A stretch of 64,000 nucleotides of DNA, from the NCBI RefSeq assembly GCF_050003625.1, contig NC_134399.1:150158473-150222472 (forward strand), in the 5' to 3' direction. The notes beneath the pieces are model-generated. The model made no database searches and was not told where the DNA came from. It saw nothing but the letters and a program-made list of their open reading frames with translations. The stretch comes from Haematobia irritans (lineage: Eukaryota > Arthropoda > Insecta > Diptera > Muscidae). Every line of letters starts with the position of its first letter. Within the stretch, counting starts at the first letter, position 1. A program made the position numbers and the translations under genes. This document shows positions 60,571-64,000 of the stretch, piece after piece.

Positions 60571-61131
60571 TACATGTAAAGTTTTTTTCCTTGTCTAAAA
60601 GCCGATAAACTTGAAGTCGTATTGTCCTTATAATTGAGTGATTTCACTTAAAAATGGGTATCATAACATGAAAGAAAAAATGTTTGGGCTAAGGTCAACT
60701 TTACCTTAATAATTCAGAAAAATTCTTTAAATGTAATGAAATTGTCTTTAAATTTGTTGTCTTTTTGCATCTTAACTTCAAAGCAAAAAATCGTTCAAAT
60801 ATAGGACATGTTTTTCAGCACTTTATTTTAACGACGTTTTTTACTTGAAACATAGCATAATTTCTACTGGAAGTCGAGTCTGAATTTGGAAAATAAAGTT
60901 TTCTTTAACTCGTTTTTAAAGGCCTTTGATAGCATATGAAGAAAAAAAGCTGAAAAAGCAAAAAATTAAAATTTGCTTCCTAGAAGCAAATACACAAAAC
61001 CCAAATTTAAAAGATAATTGTGTCTTAAAAGTATCCTTATTTGTATTTTCCGATTCTTTGGCTCGAAATCAATACCAACATTTTTAAAGTAAAGACAAAA
61101 TCTTTGGAACCGGGCATGCTTTTTTTCAGTG

Positions 61132-61993
61132 CATGGTGTTATCCGTTTTACATTTTAATTGTAGAAAATTTATAAGATAAACACACGTGTATTCCAACTT
61201 AGACCTTTAGGCAGTTACTAATACATTTGATGGATTTGAGATGGTACAAAAAATGTTGATCTACACGGTGGCGAAGGGTTTAATATAGTTGGCTCCGCTC
61301 GACTTTACTTACTTGTGCCCCTTTAATTTTCTCGAAACTTGGATTTATACGTTTTAACTAAATATCACAAAAACATTCTAAAAATGGACTTAACAGCTTT
61401 TGTTTTGCCACTCCTCCCCTTTGGATCATGTTCACATAAACTTGGCCTTCTTTTTATTCATAATTTTTTTCTTGTACACATTTACATCACATATGCTTGA
61501 GAAAAAATTCAAATATTATTCACTCTCATATTAATTTCACAATTACTAATTACACACCACGCGCACAATTTGGCCTACCTTGCATCTTGTACAGCACATG
61601 CAATCTTCACATTCATCTTAATCGGAAATACATAGAGACAACAATGAGAGAGTAGTTTCAGGTTTCACTTCACACTATTTATGAGGGTTAAGTGCAAATC
61701 ATTTAAAATGCATGAAAAATGGAATATATCCGTCAATTGTGCTATTGTACTCTACTTTAAATAGAATGGTAGTATGTGTTTTCTTATCAATGGAATTTAT
61801 GCTCAAAAAGACGATATGAATATATTTCGAGAGAATCTATTGTATTTCGAACATATACATAAAAATAATTATCCCTTGAAAAAGCCACCAAAGTCCGGAG
61901 AATATAAAAAAGGAGTTTTATTTCAAAAATAAGTTAGGCCTAAAAAGCTAAAATGAAATAACAAAAACTTACAGAATTGGCAAAAGAAACAAA
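61132..61993. other. Unique sequence, no gene recognised
   Basis: A short DINE-B-like 3' remnant may be present near 61265-61315 (CACGGTGGCGAAGGGTTTAA, CTCGACTTTACTTACTTG in reverse). The remainder is non-repetitive and non-coding. Confidence 0.4.
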
Positions 61994-63708
61994 AACAAGT
62001 ATATACAGCAGTAAGTTCGGCCGGGCCGAATTTTAAATACCCACCACCATGAACCAAATATTAGGGTTTCCTTTGAAATTTCAGGAGGGCTTGAGGACTT
62101 GAGGACACAACCCGAAGATAAATTTAAAGATTTCACCTATGAGGACTATATCAGATTCTGGATTTATAAGAACCATTTTTGTTTGAGGTTTAGAGGAATC
62201 ATTAACATCTCTTGTAAGTGTGCAAGAAAATTATAAAATAACGCCTTGATTTGAAATCTTAAATCTGTAGAAGTAAAATCTGGAAATTTTACATTGAGTT
62301 TCAAGCAATTTTCATGATCAGTGCGCCCTCTACACCCTCAAGAAGTGAAGTCGGTCTATATGGAGGCATTACCAAGTGGACCGATAAAAACTTAATCCGA
62401 TACACGTTTTTGTGAGCCTAAAATACCAGAATATTTACAATTTCAGGCATATCAGATAAAAACTACGGTTTCTAGAAACCCAAGGAGTTAAATCAGGAGA
62501 TCGTTCTTATGGGGGCTATACTAAAATATGGACCGATACTCACCATTTTCGGCACACCTCTTTGTGACCCGAAAATACCTCAAGATTTCCAATTTCAGGC
62601 AAATAGGATAAAAACTTCGGATTCTAGAAGCCCAAGAAGTAAAATTGGGGAATCGGTCTATATGGGGGCTATACCAAAATATGGATCGATACTCACCATT
62701 TTCGGCACACCTCTTTATGGTCCTAAAATACCTCTAGATTTCCAATTTCAGACAAATTGGATAAAAACTACGGTTTCTATAAGCCCAAGAAGTAAAATCG
62801 GGAGATCGGTCTATATGGGGGCTATACCATAATATGGACCGATACTCACAATTTTTGGCACACGTATTTGTGGTCCTACAATACTTCTAGATTTCCAATT
62901 TCAGGTAAATTGAATAAAAACTGCAGTTTCTATAAGCCCAAGAAGTAAAATCGGGAGATCGGTCTATATGGGGGCTATACCAAAATATGGACCGATACTC
63001 ACAATTTTTGGCACACATATTTGTGGTCCTACAATACCTCTAGATTTCCAATTTCAGATAAATTGAATAAAAACTGCGGTTTCTATAAGCCCAAGAAGTA
63101 AAATCGGGAGATCGGTCTATATGGGGGCTATACCAAAATATGGACCGATACTCACAATTTTTGGCACACGTATTTGTGGTCCTACAATACCTCTAGATTT
63201 CCAATTTCAGGTAAATTGAATAAAAACTGCGTTTTCTATAAGCCCAAGAAGTAAAATCGGGAGATCGGTCTATATGGGGGCTATACCAAAATATGGACCG
63301 ATACTCACAATTTTTGGCACACGTATTTGTGGTCCTACAATACCTCTAGATTTCAAATTTCAGGTAAATTGAATAAAAACTGCGGTTTCTATAAGCCCAA
63401 GAAGTAAAATCGGGAGATCGGTCTATATGGGGGCTATACTAAAACGTGGACCGATACTCACCATTTTTGGCACATCTCTTTATGGTCATAAAATACCTCC
63501 AGATTTCAAATTTCAGGCAAATTGGATAAAAACTACGATTTCTATAAGCCCAAGACCCCAAATCGGGAGGTCGGTTTATATGGGGACTATATCAAAACCT
63601 GGACCGATATAGCCCATCTTCGAACTTGACCTGCCTGCAGACAAAAGACGAGCTTGTGCAAAATTTCAGCACGATTGCTTCATTATTGAAGTCTGTAGCG
63701 TGATTACA

Positions 63709-63742
<34 letters not shown>

Positions 63743-63896
63743 GGACAGACGGACATCGTTATATCGTCTTAGAATTTCTCCCTGATCAAGAATATATATA
63801 CTTTATGTAGTCGGAAATCGATATTTCGATGCGTTACAAACGGAATGACAAACTTATTATACCCCCGTCACCATTCTATGGTGGTGGGTATAAAAA
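61994..63896 (+). mobile_element. DINE family E, copy E4 (complete)
   Basis: AACAAGTATATACAGCAGTAA head, TTCGGCCGGGCCGAA palindrome, AATACCCACCACCATGAACC subterminal repeat, body, a regular tandem array, a long (GACA)n tract (about 63709-63750), and the tail CCATTCTATGGTGGTGGGTA followed by TAAAAAA. The head and tail subterminal repeats match inverted and differ from those of families A and B. Confidence 0.88.
62511..63600 (+). repeat. 153-bp tandem array inside DINE-E4
   Basis: GGGGGCTATA cores at 62511, 62664, 62817, 62970, 63123, 63276 and 63429, and the variant GGGGACTATA at 63582: eight units, each exactly 153 bp apart, with no indels. Units share TCGGTCTATATGGGGGCTAT, ATGGACCGATACTCAC, CAGGTAAATTGAATAAAAAC and AAGCCCAAGAAGTAAAATCG. 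Because 153 is 51 codons, one frame stays open in several units (62509-62832, 63427-63612). Confidence 0.95.
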
Positions 63897-64000
63897 AGTT
63901 ACAAATAGTTATTTTTTCTGAAACAAGTTTTTTGTGATAAAGTTGCCTCTTCAAAGGCAAACAAATATTTGTTTTAACAGTTCGGCCATTTCATTATACC
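63897..64000. other. Right edge, unassigned
   Basis: About 100 bp of sequence after the DINE-E4 tail with no recognisable feature. Confidence 0.4.

Larger units (their letters stand above)
59225..61131 (+). mobile_element. MITE K, copy K6 (5'-truncated, split by mariner)
   Basis: K interior on both sides of a mariner element: CACCAAAAGTCGATAAAC before it and AAAGTTTTTTTCCTTGTC after it, ending GCATGCTTTTTTTCAGTG at 61131. The overlap of K positions on the two sides suggests a partly duplicated or rearranged target. Confidence 0.75.

Noticed and set aside
62511..63600. CRISPR-like array
   Set aside because: Regular period, but the whole 153-bp unit repeats with no unique spacers, in a eukaryotic DINE element.

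Overview
The window reads as a repeat-dense, AT-rich non-coding part of a dipteran nuclear genome, most likely a calyptrate fly of the Muscidae type (inference). The reasons are: no dense or operon-like coding; DINE-1/mini-me-like (Helentron-type INE) repeats with (GGAC/GACA)n tails and TATACCC hairpins; a very short (about 60 bp) intron-like segment; and several insect-type Tc1/mariner families. Nothing in it is bacterial, viral or plasmid-like. No complete host gene lies inside. The best host-gene evidence is one minus-strand first coding exon (6554-6806) with an upstream in-frame stop, a fly-like start context, a hydrophobic segment and a clean GTGAGT donor; the rest of that gene would lie beyond the left edge. 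A plus-strand 5'-UTR-like block (about 46039-46800) is a weaker candidate.

Layout. 1-38 is a DINE tail. About 1836-5828 holds two head-to-tail DINE family-A copies carved up by MITEs. 5829-9990 is the host exon with its leader and flank, plus two small MITEs. 10000-13800 holds a foldback MITE, a 29-30 bp minisatellite, DINE-B and a tRNA-like TIR element (T). 13994-17860 holds MITE X1 and host-like sequence. 17863-22342 is DINE-B copy 2 and then a three-level nest (DINE fragment > MITE M > hAT-like element). 22821-25835 holds a foldback, a tRNA-derived SINE inside a MITE, a Tc1 fragment, and DINE-E interrupted by element T. 27604-28515 is an internally deleted DD41D transposon. 30026-31912 is DINE-A (minus) carrying a truncated SINE. 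32362-33348 is MITE X2 carrying a coding-like insert. 33695-37034 holds SINEs and MITE G. 37990-39620 and 42373-44320 are further DINE-A copies, the second inside a pogo-like element next to a roughly 206-bp (TA)n tract. 47474-51812 is a dense MITE nest. 52095-53394 is a nearly intact DD37E transposon. 55330-58817 holds DINE-D, DINE-E, and MITEs with a SINE. 59288-60570 is a nearly intact mariner (DD34D). 61994-63896 is DINE-E with eight units spaced exactly 153 bp apart.

How the parts fit. Almost everything recognisable is mobile DNA nested in mobile DNA, so insertion order can be read from interrupted copies and target-site duplications. Three transposase pseudogenes (DD34D, DD37E, DD41D) are the only protein-coding relics of clear family. 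Most MITEs have TA duplications and short TIRs that begin CACTG/CACTC/CACAG followed by A-runs, or CCCAGC, consistent with mobilisation by Tc1/mariner-type enzymes, though no cognate enzyme is present. The four DINE families share a roughly 153-bp internal tandem unit and family-specific matching subterminal inverted repeats; these account for most of the long open frames in the window, which I do not call genes.
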